NCBI GenBank assembly: GCA_950022655.1 | Contig: OX465582.1 | Coordinates: 97,106,704-97,170,703, forward strand | Length of the DNA stretch: 64,000 nucleotides | Reading direction: 5' to 3' | Origin: Alentia gelatinosa | Taxonomy: Eukaryota; Annelida; Polychaeta; Phyllodocida; Polynoidae | Shown here: positions 11,317-21,561 of the stretch, piece by piece | How the letters are laid out: each line of letters opens with the position of its first letter | Position numbering within the stretch: the first letter of the stretch is position 1 | The notes under the pieces: model-generated | Seen by the model: only the letters and a program-made list of their open reading frames with translations | The model's database searches: none | Told to the model about the DNA's origin: nothing | Translations under genes and position numbers: made by a program

Positions 11317-11977
11317 AGATGCATATAGATAGATACTAGTGAATGACACAAACGCTCTTCTGGTGGTGTCAAGCAGGTACATTCCCGTTATCCTATACAT
11401 ACATACAGGCACCTACATAACATGTCTTTCTATGAATCCCCTTTGCGTTAGACCCTACCCCTCCTTATCCCTTTCTGTGAACCCGCCATGATACAGGCTG
11501 TTCCGTTGAAGCCATGTTCCTACCTGCCCGTGCCTGTGCCTGCACTACCCGTCTCGCTCCCTCCCCCTCACCTGGCCGGCCAACCGCACTCCCGCTGCCG
11601 GACAAAAGGCACGAACAAAGATGGCAACTAGCCAAAGCTTCTTTCTCACCAGAGACAAAAAACTAGAATGGGATGCTAGCCGACAAAGAACTCAGAGACT
11701 GAATGGTCCCGTCCGCCATAAACACCCCCTCCTACAGACTAGATGAACAGGTCCAGTATAGACTAGGCGCGACTGAACATTTTCGTGGAGATCCTTTTGT
11801 CTTGGGCACTTCCCCTGCAATGTCCTCCTCCCCCTGATAGATGTATTATCCACGAGGCCAATGTTTACTGATGGACTTGTAGTCGGTCTGGCTGCAATGT
11901 CTCCCGAGTCGGTGTCGTCACCACTGCAGCCACACGAGCAGGCCACCCTCCAGCATAAATTTTCCGAGGCAAACTAT
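11317..11977. other. No gene seen; C-rich stretch
   Basis: C-rich around 11450-11600, with an AAAGATGGCAAC YY1-like site at about 11618. A minus-strand 84-codon frame at 11692-11946 has no recognisable domain. Confidence 0.45.
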
Positions 11978-12360
11978 CCCGGCGTTTACACTAGACGATT
12001 CTGGCTGGCGATTCTGGTATTTTGCAGTTCCTGACGACTTTCAGCAGTAAAATGATAAAAATCGTCTAATGTAAACTCCAAGTGTGTGGCAACTGTAGAT
12101 CGTCTGGTTATATCACATTACACAATTCGGCACCACTTCACGACTATTGGACAGGATCTAATGCCCAGAACTATTTCAAGCTAGATTGAATTAGTCGTCT
12201 AGATAGGCAGCGATTCTGTGAAAACTCAGAGTCGTCAGTTTAAATGCTCGGGTATATTCTGAAGTCCACGACTTTTGAGGTGGACATGGCCACCACCTGA
12301 CAATATTGGCTTGACGATCTACAGTCGCCACGTATTTAGTCGTCTAATGTAAACGCTGGG
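11978..12360. mobile_element. TIR MITE family D, copy 1
   Basis: Begins CCCGGCGTTTACACTAGACG and ends AGTCGTCTAATGTAAACGCT with GGG, giving complementary ends of about 20 bp. The interior repeats GACGATTCTGG/ACGACT motifs and is non-coding. Copies at 15059-15290 and 18364-18899. Target duplication unclear (TA possible). Confidence 0.8.
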
Positions 12361-12363
12361 TAA

Positions 12364-12930
12364 AACTGAAAGTGGAAGAATTGAGCATGAGAATCGAGTA
12401 GAATCTATGGGGACTATTTGTGCCCATTATCATCACTACCTACATACCACTATCATTTTGTATCCTACCCTAATAAAAATAGTCAGAGGCTTAACATTGT
12501 GTAAGGCCTGGCGTCCACCTACTACGATAGAAATTTAGGCCTCCCGATATGGCACCGATGCGAAAAGCAAATATCGGTCCAAACATATCTGGAAGGTGCA
12601 AAATCGTAGACAAATGTCTAGACATGCCAATCCACCACGCATTGTATGGTTTTTTTTTATCGGTGTCTAATCGCAGAAACGTGGTCAACTGGCCCGATAT
12701 TAGGTGACTTTCCGATGCGATTTTGGTTTTTTATCGGGAGGTGCATCGTAGACCATATCGGAGCAATATCGTAGTAAGTGGACGCCGGGCCTAACACTGA
12801 AAGTGGAACAACTGAGCATGAGAATCGAGTAGAATCTATGGGGATTATTGGTGCCCATTATCATCACTACCTCCATACCACTATCATTATTTATCCTACC
12901 CTAATGAAAATAGTCATATGCTTAATATTG
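12364..12930. repeat. Direct duplication of ~135 bp flanking a MITE
   Basis: 12364-12499 and 12795-12930 are near-identical in direct orientation (ACTGAAAGTGGAA, GAGCATGAGAATCGAGTAGA, CCCATTATCATCACTACC, TATCCTACCCTAAT). Harbinger-type MITE copy 2 sits between them. Both copies include the left end of an A-type double-hairpin element; only the right copy runs into a complete one. Confidence 0.85.
12505..12791. mobile_element. PIF/Harbinger-type palindromic MITE, copy 2
   Basis: GGCCTGGCGTCCACC to GGTGGACGCC-type end (one mismatch, AAGTGGACGCCGGGCC). Flanked by TAA on both sides (12502-12504 and 12792-12794), the 3-bp TWA duplication of PIF/Harbinger transposons. Orientation is not meaningful because the element is nearly palindromic. 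Confidence 0.9.
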
Positions 12931-13190
12931 GGTCACTGTATTCAGGGGAGCATGCAGTAGAGTTTTATTCATTGCACGGAATTAAAATGCCTAGTTATTA
13001 TTCTAAAGTAATGGAGATGGGGTAGGATAAATTCTAAATTGAACTCCAGTTAGTAGTGTGAGTGTTTATCGCACTGTGGTCAGGTCGGCTTCTCGCTGCA
13101 TTCGGCTAACGACTAGCGCAGTAACGCGACATGTCCGTCGTGCAATGAGCACTAACACTACTAACTGTCGTTCAGTACTTGTTTAAATCA
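12891..13190 (+). mobile_element. Double-hairpin element A5
   Basis: TTATCCTACCC at 12891, ATATGCTTAATATTG core, closing GGGGTAGGATAAATTC at about 13018-13033. The second hairpin has arms CAGTTAGTAGTGTGAGTG (near 13049) and CACTAACACTACTAACTG (near 13151). The interior includes CGGCT...AGCG palindromic bits. The left end is part of the direct duplication described at 12364-12930. Confidence 0.7.
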
Positions 13191-13213
13191 AATGTTTATC
13201 TGCGCTTGTATAA

Positions 13214-13494
13214 GGCCCCGCTCCACCTACTACGATAGAATCGTAGACCTCCCGATATGGCACCGATACAAAATATCAAAATCGGTGCCATATCAGGAAG
13301 GTGCAAAATCGTAGACATATGTCTAGACATGCCACTCCACTATGTGTTGTATGGTGTTTTTATCGGTGTCTAATCGCAGAAACGTGGTCAACTGCCCCGA
13401 TATCAGGTAACCTTCCGACGCGATTTTTATTTTTTATCGGGAGGTGCATCGTAGACCATATCGGTGCCATATCGTAGTAGGTGGACGCCGGGCC
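13214..13494. mobile_element. PIF/Harbinger-type palindromic MITE, copy 3
   Basis: 281 bp, TAA at 13211-13213 and 13495-13497. Nearly identical in layout to copy 4, which begins one base after the shared TAA. Confidence 0.92.
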
Positions 13495-13497
13495 TAA

Positions 13498-13779
13498 GGC
13501 CCGGCGTCCACCTACTACTATAGAATCGTAGACCTCCCGATATGGCACCGATACAAAATGTCAAAATCGGTACCATATCGGGAAGGTGCAAAATCGTAGA
13601 CATATGTCTAGACAAGCCAATCCACCACGCGTTGTATGGGGTTTTTATCGGTGTCTAATCGCAGAAACGTAGTCAACTGCCCCGATGTCAGGTAACCTTC
13701 CGACGCGATTTAGATTTTTTATCGGGAGGTGCATCGTAGACCATATCGGTGCCATATCGTAGTAGGTGGACGCCGGGCC
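13498..13779. mobile_element. PIF/Harbinger-type palindromic MITE, copy 4
   Basis: 282 bp, GGCCCGGCGTCCACC to GGTGGACGCCGGGCC, TAA at 13495-13497 (shared with copy 3) and 13780-13782. Internal subterminal repeats pair ACCTCCCGATATGGCACCG with a right-arm equivalent. Non-coding. Confidence 0.93.
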
Positions 13780-13782
13780 TAA

Positions 13783-14309
13783 ATGTATATGTGAGATTGA
13801 AATTCCCTGCTCTGGAAGATCTGCCTGTGAGCAGAACTGCCTGAATACTGAATATACAAAAAGAAAGATGGAAATAAAATAAATTGTACTTAAGGTGCGC
13901 TGAAGGACAGCTCCTAACACTACTTATGGTCTGTTTGAGTGTACATTTTTTTTTATATATATATTTTTTTATTTGTTTATTGGTCATAGATTCAAACATT
14001 ACATTTGGTTTTCAATCTAGGCCCGATCGTGTCTGGTTATGTCATGTAAAAATGTTACAATCAAATTCAGCATCCTATGTACTAGGTGTTATAACAACAG
14101 TGATAGGAATGGTTAATAGATGATGAGAGACATAATAATATTAGAAAGAATGCAAGTTTATCATACAACTAGTATGCGGTATGCAGATGGGAATAAATGA
14201 TTCATTAATCAATTAATAGACACAGAATTAGAAAAAAGTATAGTGATACAATGCAACTTGGAGTTGTCAGGAGGCAAACCTCAAAGACATAATCAATCTC
14301 ATAATTTAA
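13783..14309. other. Nothing recognised
   Basis: AT-rich with a T/TA tract at about 13945-13975. No supported feature. Confidence 0.5.
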
Positions 14310-14507
14310 CTAGTCTCTAAGAGGCCAGTTATTACTTACATGTGACAATTTTTTCACTCTATTTTTAAACATAAGTTTGTTTGGCATCTCTTTAGTCTCA
14401 TTGTCTTGTGAGTTCCATAGAACATAGCCCCTATACTCTGGTGACTTCTTGTAAAATTCAGTGCGTGGTCTCCTAAGTTTAAAATTATGCTTTAATTCAG
14501 ATCGCAA
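14310..14507 (-). pseudogene. LINE reverse-transcriptase C-terminal fragment
   Basis: The frame matches the region after the RT domain in Jockey/CR1/RTE-like non-LTR retrotransposons. It has an FKLRRPRTEFYKKSPEYRG stretch, then LWN, then a KLMFKNRVKKL-type end, corresponding to the family pattern R(T/S)xx(Y/F)xxSxxYRGxxxWN...FKxxLK. Only about 65 codons remain; no fingers/palm motifs (such as the YADD box) are present, so it is a dead 5'-truncated copy. Its sequence differs from the three other fragments in this window, so they represent different LINE families. Clade not determined. Confidence 0.65.
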
Positions 14508-14655
14508 ATGTCTACTTTTTATTTTTATGATAATCCTGTAGCGCTCAGCTTTCTAGCAACTATCGATGTCTCCTTTTTATGATAAACCATGCTCACCATT
14601 ATATTCAATTATCCACCCAACATCATTAGGAAGGTATCATGAGGGTTAATGCTAT

Positions 14656-14950
14656 TTATCTCACCCCTGGAATAAATGTCCATATGCTTAACACGGGGAA
14701 CTCGTTCTCCATGCCCCTACAAGTATTGCAGTCCGTTCTCCATGGTATATAGCATGTGTGTTGTCCATTCTTTTAGTGTGAACAGGTGTGAGATAAATAC
14801 AGAAAACAACTCGTTTTGGTCAAAGTCGTCATTCTCGAACTCGTTTGAATGCTATGTGATATTCACTCGGCTGTTGCCTCGCTCATATCACTCCTCATCA
14901 AACTCGTGGAGAATGACGACTTTGACCAAAACTTGTTAGTTTCTTCTTTA
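14656..14950 (+). mobile_element. Double-hairpin element B1
   Basis: TTATCTCACCCCTGG at 14656, CCATATGCTTAACAC core, first hairpin closed by GGTGTGAGATAAA at about 14787. The second hairpin has long, nearly perfect arms (CTCGTTTTGGTCAAAGTCGT near 14810 against ACGACTTTGACCAAAACTTG near 14917) and a tip ACTCGGCTGTTGCCTCGCT near 14866. Ends at TTA 14948-14950; TTA also precedes TCTCACCCC at the left end. Confidence 0.8.
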
Positions 14951-15058
14951 GTACTTTATGTCATCTTGTATGGTGAATAAGCTTACATGATGCTGTACAC
15001 GCCCGTTAGTGTTGTAGGTAGCTAAAGACGATATCAAGTCTACTCAGACAAACGAAGA

Positions 15059-15290
15059 CCCGGCATTTACACTGGACTATTGTAGACGGCGGTTATTGAA
15101 TTTTGCATCACCTGACGATCTTCAGCTGGCAATGGCAAGACATCGGTAGAAAGAAAAAGTATACACGCTTGAGGAAATTCCTGGGTTGATGATTCATGCA
15201 GCCGATATTACGTAATCGAGCACTACCAGGCAACTGTTGGCTAGACGATCTACAGTCGTCACGTTTTAGTTGTCTACTGTAAACGCCGGG
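15059..15290. mobile_element. TIR MITE family D, copy 2
   Basis: CCGGCATTTACACTGGAC to TAGTTGTCTACTGTAAACG with CCGGG. Shorter (232 bp) than copy 1; an internal deletion derivative. Confidence 0.75.
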
Positions 15291-15487
15291 TACAATTAAC
15301 GTCCTTGTAACCTTTGTCATAAACCATTATAAACCTCAATTTTTAATTAACAAAGATAAGCCCTACACTCAATTCGTGTAGCGGGATACTAGAAAATAGT
15401 TTTTTTTTAGATACAAGTAATACTGAAGACATTGATAGTGTTCATGGAAGAGTGACTATCATGAGTTTGACACAACAGCATTCTAAT

Positions 15488-16045
15488 TTAAGCCCTGTCT
15501 CCACTGTGCGATCCTAGGAACATAGGTACGCCCAGTCTGAGACTGGGCGTACCTTCAGGATCGCAACGCGGCAAAATGCACAGTGGAGACTGCATGTTTC
15601 CCTCCAGTCTGAGACTGGGCGTACCCGGCATCAACCGGTCGCAGGCGGGGTAGTCTCCACACAGAATCGATGTTACCTTACGATCCGAGGTACATGCGGT
15701 ACCCAGGGATCTGTTTCACCTGTTTCGTGACAAAAGTGTTAAACATACATGAAAAGCGGCACCAATAGTGCAAGCAAGAACGGACAAAACGAAGTCTAAT
15801 GTATAATTCTTATGAAACTGGACACACCGTGTTTGGGGTCTGTCTTGTCCTAAGGGCAGCTACTTGTGTTTTCACAAAGCTAGTCAATCCCAATCTGTCT
15901 GTATGGTGTCACAGACGCCATCTAGACATGTCATGAAACTAGTGAAACAGGTCCCTGGATCGCAAGCAATATGGAACGTCGGGCTTGCGATCCTATACCT
16001 CTGGAGGTACAGGATCTCAAGCGCCCCCAGTCGCACAGTGTTTGA
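15488..16045. repeat. Composite hairpin element with nested TIR element
   Basis: The left part folds strongly: GTCTCCACTGTGC (15497) pairs with GCACAGTGGAGAC (about 15579-15591). Inside it GGTACGCCCAGTC and GACTGGGCGTACC flank a 3-base loop. The right part (15957-16022) holds GGATCGCAAGC...GCTTGCGATCC and a GATCCTATACCTC/GAGGTACAGGATC palindrome, ending in CAGTCGCACAGTG. The family F element at 15703-15958 sits in the middle, suggesting insertion into an older palindromic element. Confidence 0.55.
15703..15958 (+). mobile_element. TIR element family F, copy 1
   Basis: Ends CCAGGGATCTGTTTCACC and GTGAAACAGGTCCCTGG are complementary, and the repeat continues through TTTCGTGACA/TGTCATGAAA. Interior blocks (AAAGCGGCACCAATAGTGCA, AGCAAGAACGGACAAAACGA, GGCAGCTACTTGTG) recur at 48495-49173. 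Non-coding; superfamily unknown. Confidence 0.75.
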
Positions 16046-16325
16046 GCTCAGGCACCATGCCCAAGCACCCGCTATCTTTCGTCCCGATGCTGTGTCGGAG
16101 CCCCGGTTTGGCGTACCGTGGTACTTTTATTGTCATTTTATTACTTTGGCTCGACTCGGCCCTAGTTGGTTGCGGCTCACGTGGCCGGCATGCTACGCTG
16201 ACACACCCTGATGAGTAAAGACCCTCCGTGGTCCGTCGCAGCCTGTGACGGAAGGCCCATTCCTATATACCTATGGCTGTACACTCTATGCTTACACCAC
16301 GCTCTGGGGGGTGGAGTAACTATCT

Positions 16326-16381
16326 GATACTACCCAAGGTTGGTATACTACCCAAGGTTGCCGTATACTACCCAAGGTTGA
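16326..16381. repeat. Three tandem ATACTACCCAAGGTTG units
   Basis: Three copies of a 16-18 bp unit, ending just before the foldback element at 16432. Confidence 0.85.
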
Positions 16382-16431
16382 CATTTAGACCAATCAGATT
16401 GTCTCTTATTAAACCACATTTGAAGGTATAT

Positions 16432-16590
16432 AGGAATAGGGAAACCAAGTACCAGTGAAAGGAAGTCAAAATTACTCGGTAAGGCTTGGAAAAATTACTG
16501 CCCGCGGCCAGGGCCTTGGGCAGTAATTTTTCCAAGCCTTACCTCGTAACTTTGACTTCCTTTCACCGGAACATAGTTTCCCTCTATTCC
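16432..16590. repeat. Long near-perfect hairpin (foldback element)
   Basis: Left arm 16432-16503 (GGAATAGGGAAACC... TGGAAAAATTACTGCCC) and right arm 16518-16590 (GGGCAGTAATTTTTCCA... GTTTCCCTCTATTCC) pair over about 70 bp with few mismatches around a 14-base loop. Related half-elements occur at 5552-5715 and probably 49580-49690. The high pairing implies a young insertion or selection or gene conversion between arms. Confidence 0.85.
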
Positions 16591-16599
16591 ACTGCGGCC

Positions 16600-16811
16600 C
16601 AGGGGTCCGTTGAATAATCTAGGATCTTACCTGTAGACCCATATCTGTATGCCAGAGACCAAGGAGCGATGTGGGTCAACTTTATTCAACACTTATGGAA
16701 GACCTTATGGACGGCTAATACTGTCTTAATACTGAATTAGACGATAATCCTTGTATGAGTTACAGAAATGGGTCTTCATGTACGATCCTAGATTATTAAA
16801 CGGGCCCCTGG
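16600..16811. mobile_element. TIR element family H, copy 1
   Basis: CCAGGGGTCCGTTGAATAAT with CTAGGATC, and GATCCTAGATTATTAAACGG with GCCCCTGG, form ends of about 30 bp. Second copy at 57003-57223; both keep GTAGACCC/GGGTCTTCATGTA subterminal blocks. Confidence 0.8.
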
Positions 16812-17077
16812 ACGACTCTCATTAGTGCCAGTGCCCCCGTCCCAAATGTTTTGCTCACTGGCCGGTTGCGGACTGGTAGCAAGGGTGAGTTACGGTCATT
16901 CACGTTTCGTAAGCACGGAGCACTACGATCCCCTACGTCAACCCCGGCGCCACCCTAGTGATCCCCTCCTGAGGCTCCGGGGCTGTTTGGGACATGATGT
17001 AAATGTGGCATCAGCAGTTTAGATTTAGACCTAAATTCTGGGTTTCTCATTTCCCAGTTTCTAATGTTTGTGCTTTA
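16812..17077. other. Nothing recognised
   Basis: C/G-richer spacer without recognisable features. Confidence 0.5.
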
Positions 17078-17487
17078 GGGGTCCCTCCCACCTACTACGA
17101 CGGGCTACGACGGCCTACGATTAAGTCTGCGACAGCGGCGAGTGTCGCCGACGCCGTCGGTCGCAGACTTAATCATAGGCCGCCATAGTAGGTGGGAGGC
17201 CTTATTGGGGCGACAACCTGCCGGGCTCTGCTATTAACCTTCCGACGGCCTATGATGGGCTACGATGGCCTACGAAATTCAAACATGTTTGAATTTTGTA
17301 GACTCTCTACGATTAACGTTTTTTGTTGAAGTGCGTCATAGCCCGTCGGCGCGCAGTGAGTTTGTCGGCGACAAAACCTGACTAATTGAGAAATTTGTCG
17401 GCGACACCGCCACGATTTTTTCAGTTTGTCGCCGACACGGCCAAAGGGTTAATCGTAGACTTAATCAAAGTAGGTGGGAGGGACCCC
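17078..17487. mobile_element. Second PIF/Harbinger-type MITE family, nested
   Basis: GGGGTCCCTCCCACCTACTA at the left and TAGGTGGGAGGGACCCC at the right, flanked by TTA (17075-17077) and TAA (17488-17490). It shares the CCACCTACTACGA block with the main MITE family but has other ends. A further GTAGGTGGGAGGCC boundary at about 17190-17203 closes a near-perfect 125-bp palindrome at the left end, so a shorter relative lies inside or beside it. Many GTCGGCGACA motifs in the interior. Confidence 0.75.
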
Positions 17488-18363
17488 TAAGTCTTATTAC
17501 ATGGAGCTCTGGCGAGGCTACTGATTCTTCGTCTGACTATTTTAAGGCTCATCCCTTGGGAATTAAAATATCAAGGCGTTCGAAATAGATGACGACAGCT
17601 TGGTACTGAATAGTAGATGGAATAACCTAGAAACAATGGCTGATTGAATAATGTTATCATTATTAGAAATACTTTATAATACCTCAGTCATACATAGGCC
17701 TACCAGCTTGTTTACCTAGCTTAATCTGTAAATACGTTTACCTAAACTCGTGTCTGCCTGAGATATGCCTATGAGTATAACTATAGATTTGGTCTTCTTT
17801 TGTTTTCTTTTTTTTTCACTCAACATATTCTGTGTACTACAATTAACAGAACCAATTGAAGCTCAATTCTGCAATAATATACACAAATATAGCGAGATGG
17901 CTTTCATAAGGCTACATGGAAGAACGCCTATAACTGGTGAATGTAACTCTTTTTGAACCTGAATTAAAAAAAACTTGATGCAGGAGTCTAGCATTCACCA
18001 CCGAGGTACAGAGGCTCGGAGATAGTGATAGACTGCCTCTGTTTACGATTGATTATTGCCACGATTTCCCAACACAAGAGGAGTGGGTTGGGCCCACACC
18101 TGGTAGACCAAGGCTGATTACAGGTATAAACACCAAACGTTCATCAAACACCATAGCAGCGCCGACAACCACAAGTTGGACAAGCACACAATTGTTAAAT
18201 CCGCCCCGACGATGGAAGTGAATATTTGTTCTTTGCATGTTTCACCATCATCAATCCGGCCTGGCCGCGAGCAGCCGACTAGCCATTGCATGGCCCAAGG
18301 CAGCAGGCAACGTGTCAGTGTTGCCTGCGTCACTGAGGGCTCAATGAGGAGGGGAGTCACACG
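17488..18363. other. Nothing recognised
   Basis: AT-rich to about 18000, then mixed. Minus-strand and plus-strand frames at 18053-18418 overlap and show no domain. Confidence 0.5.
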
Positions 18364-18899
18364 CAGCGTTTACACTAGACGATTCTGGATGGCGATTCTG
18401 GCATTTTGCACTGCCTGACGACTTTCAGCAGTAATAAAGCTAGAAATCGTCTATAGTGTAAACGCCAAGCGTGTGGGGACTGCAGATTGTCTGGTTACAT
18501 CAGATTATACAATCACTCGGCGTTTACAATAGACGATTCTGGATGGCGATTCTGGCATTTTGCACCTCCTGACGACTTTTAGCAGCAAAATGATAGAAAT
18601 TGTCCAGTGTAAACGGCAAGCGCATCGCGACTGTAGATTGTCTGATTATATCACATTACATAATTTGGCACCACTTTACGACTATTGGACATGCTCTGAC
18701 GTCTGCGACTATTTCAAGCGGACTTGAATTAATCGTCTACTCGGGCGGCGATTCTGTGAAAATTTATAGTCGTCAGTATAAACGTTTGGCTACATTCTGA
18801 GGTCGACGACTTTTGCAGTGGACATTATCACCACCTAACGACTATTGGCTTGATGATCTACAGTCGCAACGTATTTAGTCGTCTAGTGTAAACGCCGGG
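18364..18899. mobile_element. TIR MITE family D, copy 3 with internal duplication
   Basis: Starts GCGTTTACACTAGACG, ends CGTCTAGTGTAAACGCCGGG. The first 155 bp (18365-18519) is repeated in tandem from 18520 (GCGTTTACAATAGACG). Each repeat unit is itself closed by a GTGTAAACG-type end (18463 and 18615), so the element is a chain of hairpins. Confidence 0.8.
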
Positions 18900-21277
18900 A
18901 TAGGGAGCACGGTGGTTGGGGGATGTAGTGTAGCCCATGGCGATGCCAGCTCACATCCATGTCAATGCTTAAGGATGGGGGTCGGGGTGGGTAGGAGCTA
19001 TAGATATTAGCGTGGGGATGATAATAAGAAAAGTCAAGTAGTCATTCAAGTGTAATTATCCGTTTCCTGGTGCTCTTGTAGCTGAGCTCAATAATGCGTC
19101 CTAATTATCCCAAGCATGATAGGTCCCTGCTGCAAATGCTCGCCGCAGGGATTCAGCGCTCCGAGCGACCATGCCCCGAACTACCCTCCATTCTCTGACA
19201 GCGGGCGAAATGTGTTAAAGTCACACACAACTGTCATTAACGATGGAGGTAATTGTGTAAAACAAAGGCGATTTTCCATGGTCGATTGCCCCCCGGTCGC
19301 CCTGCCGAGTGCGTTATTCCTACCATAATGTACTCTGTATACCACAGCGGGGCGGCCCTAACGTCCTCCTCCCCCTCTGAGGCTATTGCTCGGAGCTGCT
19401 CATGGTACTACAGAACATGCTTGAAGTGGAACCGATTAACTCATCAGGACCTCATCAGGAAGCTATACTCACGATAGGATCAGCGGCCACGTTGGAGGAC
19501 GTGGATACATGTAGACTATAGGTCTACGTTTAGAGACGGCCTCTATTGTTTTATAGTCGCCATTACAGTCAGATTTAACTCCTGCCAAAAGCTAGGCGTG
19601 GCTCGAGTACAATCGGTCGGAAGTGTGGCACTATAGATAGACATGGATCAGACATTCGCCGGGTATTTATGTCATTAAATCCTTAATAGAGTCGCCACCC
19701 GTGGGTAGCCTGCATTCGATGCCGCTAATGAATTAATCCAAAGTGGGAATTATCGTGTTAATTAAGTCCTGGTGATTTGTGGGTGGCCAGCCATGGATGC
19801 CTGCCCACAGATCCTTCTGCCATGGCGGTGGCGCGGTCTCTAGCAGTAATGAGTTGACGCTCATTACGAGGTAAATATAACTTCATATTGAATGAGGCCT
19901 GTCACTGTGTACTTTATAATCTACGTCTGCAATGCAGCCATTCATAGAGACTAATAATGGGACTTCACAGAGTGGCGCCGGTGGGTTCTCCCTCCCATGG
20001 CCCTGTTATTGACATTGCATTGAGGCCCGTGCTTTGGCATCCGATCTGATAGCTCGATAGCAAGCCCGAGCAAAACGTTTTCAATCCCTATCCTCAAAAC
20101 AATATTCAAGCTTCCACGGAAACCACCCCTTTCATGGCTCAACCAATCAAGCCCCCAGGGCACATACGAAGCTTATCAGGCTTGCTTATAACACACCTCC
20201 TTCAGCCAGTAGCCGTACACAACGAGATAACGCACGTAGGTCTGCTGATATGAATTAAAGACACCTTCTTTCTTTTTTTTCTCCCTATGGACTGTTGGCA
20301 GAGAGATTTATTGAGGCTTCACATGGAACTTCCCAGCCGTTGTCTACCACCACCCTGAAGGTGATCCATTATCGCCAAGCACATGTATTATTGCCAAACG
20401 CCTTTATCATCGCCCACCCCTCTTTTATTGTCGCTTACCATGGAGAAGAATGCATCACCTGGACAGGAGTTAATTTATCATGAGACTGTCTCCGAACGTC
20501 TCCAAGCAGATCTGCTCAAGTTTTTACTTCTCCAACAGGGACGGAATATCCGCCCGGAGAGCTGGGGCATACCCTTGGTACCTGAGAGAGGAGAGTTTTT
20601 GAAGCTGAACACAATACCTTGTGGGAGACGTTTTCTAATTACATATTGATAACAGTTTTATTGAGAGTTTTGAAGTAGATTAGATTAGGGGCATCGGTGC
20701 ATTAGCGTTCTCGTGTCGATAACATTGTTTGACCTCGAATAAAAACAAATCATGAATACAATGTATTTACTTCGTCGTCATAATATCATCTGCAGATATC
20801 TATAACCTATAGAAACTGACAATGGGGTCTCTTGTGATCACATCTAATTACTATTCTCATGTTTCAAAGGTATTCCCAAAATACATGTTTTTTTAAAAGC
20901 AGTTTATAGGCACTTCTCAAACGTACATGGAATTAGTATTCAATACAACAGTAAATTATCAGTGTACAACATGATAACAAATTTCATAGCTGCTTGTTTT
21001 GTTTTTTTATAAAAAGAGAAAATTCTTTCGTAATACAGAGCCTAAACCAAACTCAGGTAAGGTAGGTAGCCCTACAATGTGGAGGAAACTTCCCTCAAAT
21101 CTTACAGGACAGAACATTGTAGAACATCATAGCTAGATACAAACAAACATTTCCAGGAGTGACATGTATTATATGATATACGGACGAAAGACTTATAACT
21201 TGTATTTACTTCTTATAATACAAGTAATGACATTTAATCTGTATTGCCAATAGTTCTAAGATAAGCTATTGAAAAGA
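18900..21277. promoter_or_regulatory. Repeat-poor stretch with homeodomain-core cluster
   Basis: About 2.4 kb without recognisable mobile elements. Between 19660 and 19890 there is a cluster of ATTA/TAAT cores (TCATTAAATCCTTAAT, CTAATGAATTAATCC, GTGTTAATTAAG, GTAATGAG, CTCATTACG), followed by GGCCTGTCAC. Such clustering is common in developmental enhancers but also arises by chance in AT-rich DNA. A plus-strand 88-codon frame at 20383-20649 has protein-like composition but no domain I recognise. Confidence 0.25.
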
Positions 21278-21280
21278 TAA

Positions 21281-21558
21281 GGCCCGGCGTCCACCTACTA
21301 CGATACGGCTCCGATACGGTCTACGATGCACCTCCCGATATAAAATCAAAATCGCGTCGGAACGTCACCTAATATCGGAGCAGTTGACCACGTTTCTCCG
21401 ACTAGACACCGATAAAAACCCCATACAATGCGTGGTGGATTGGCATGTCTAGATGTCTACGATTGTGCACCTTCCCAATATATCTCCGATATTTGCTGTT
21501 TGTATCGGTGCCATATCGGTAGGTCTAAATTTCTATCGTAGTAAGTGGACGCCGGACC
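21281..21558. mobile_element. PIF/Harbinger-type palindromic MITE, copy 5
   Basis: GGCCCGGCGTCCACC to AAGTGGACGCCGGACC; TAA at 21278-21280 and 21559-21561. More diverged interior than copies 3 and 4. Confidence 0.92.
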
Positions 21559-21561
21559 TAA

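Noticed and set aside
13360..13999. Several minus-strand frames with similar peptides
   Set aside because: The similarity comes from the MITE copies they translate.
20383..20649. 88-codon plus-strand frame with protein-like composition
   Set aside because: No recognised domain and no convincing splice sites; a protein search and RNA-seq would be needed.
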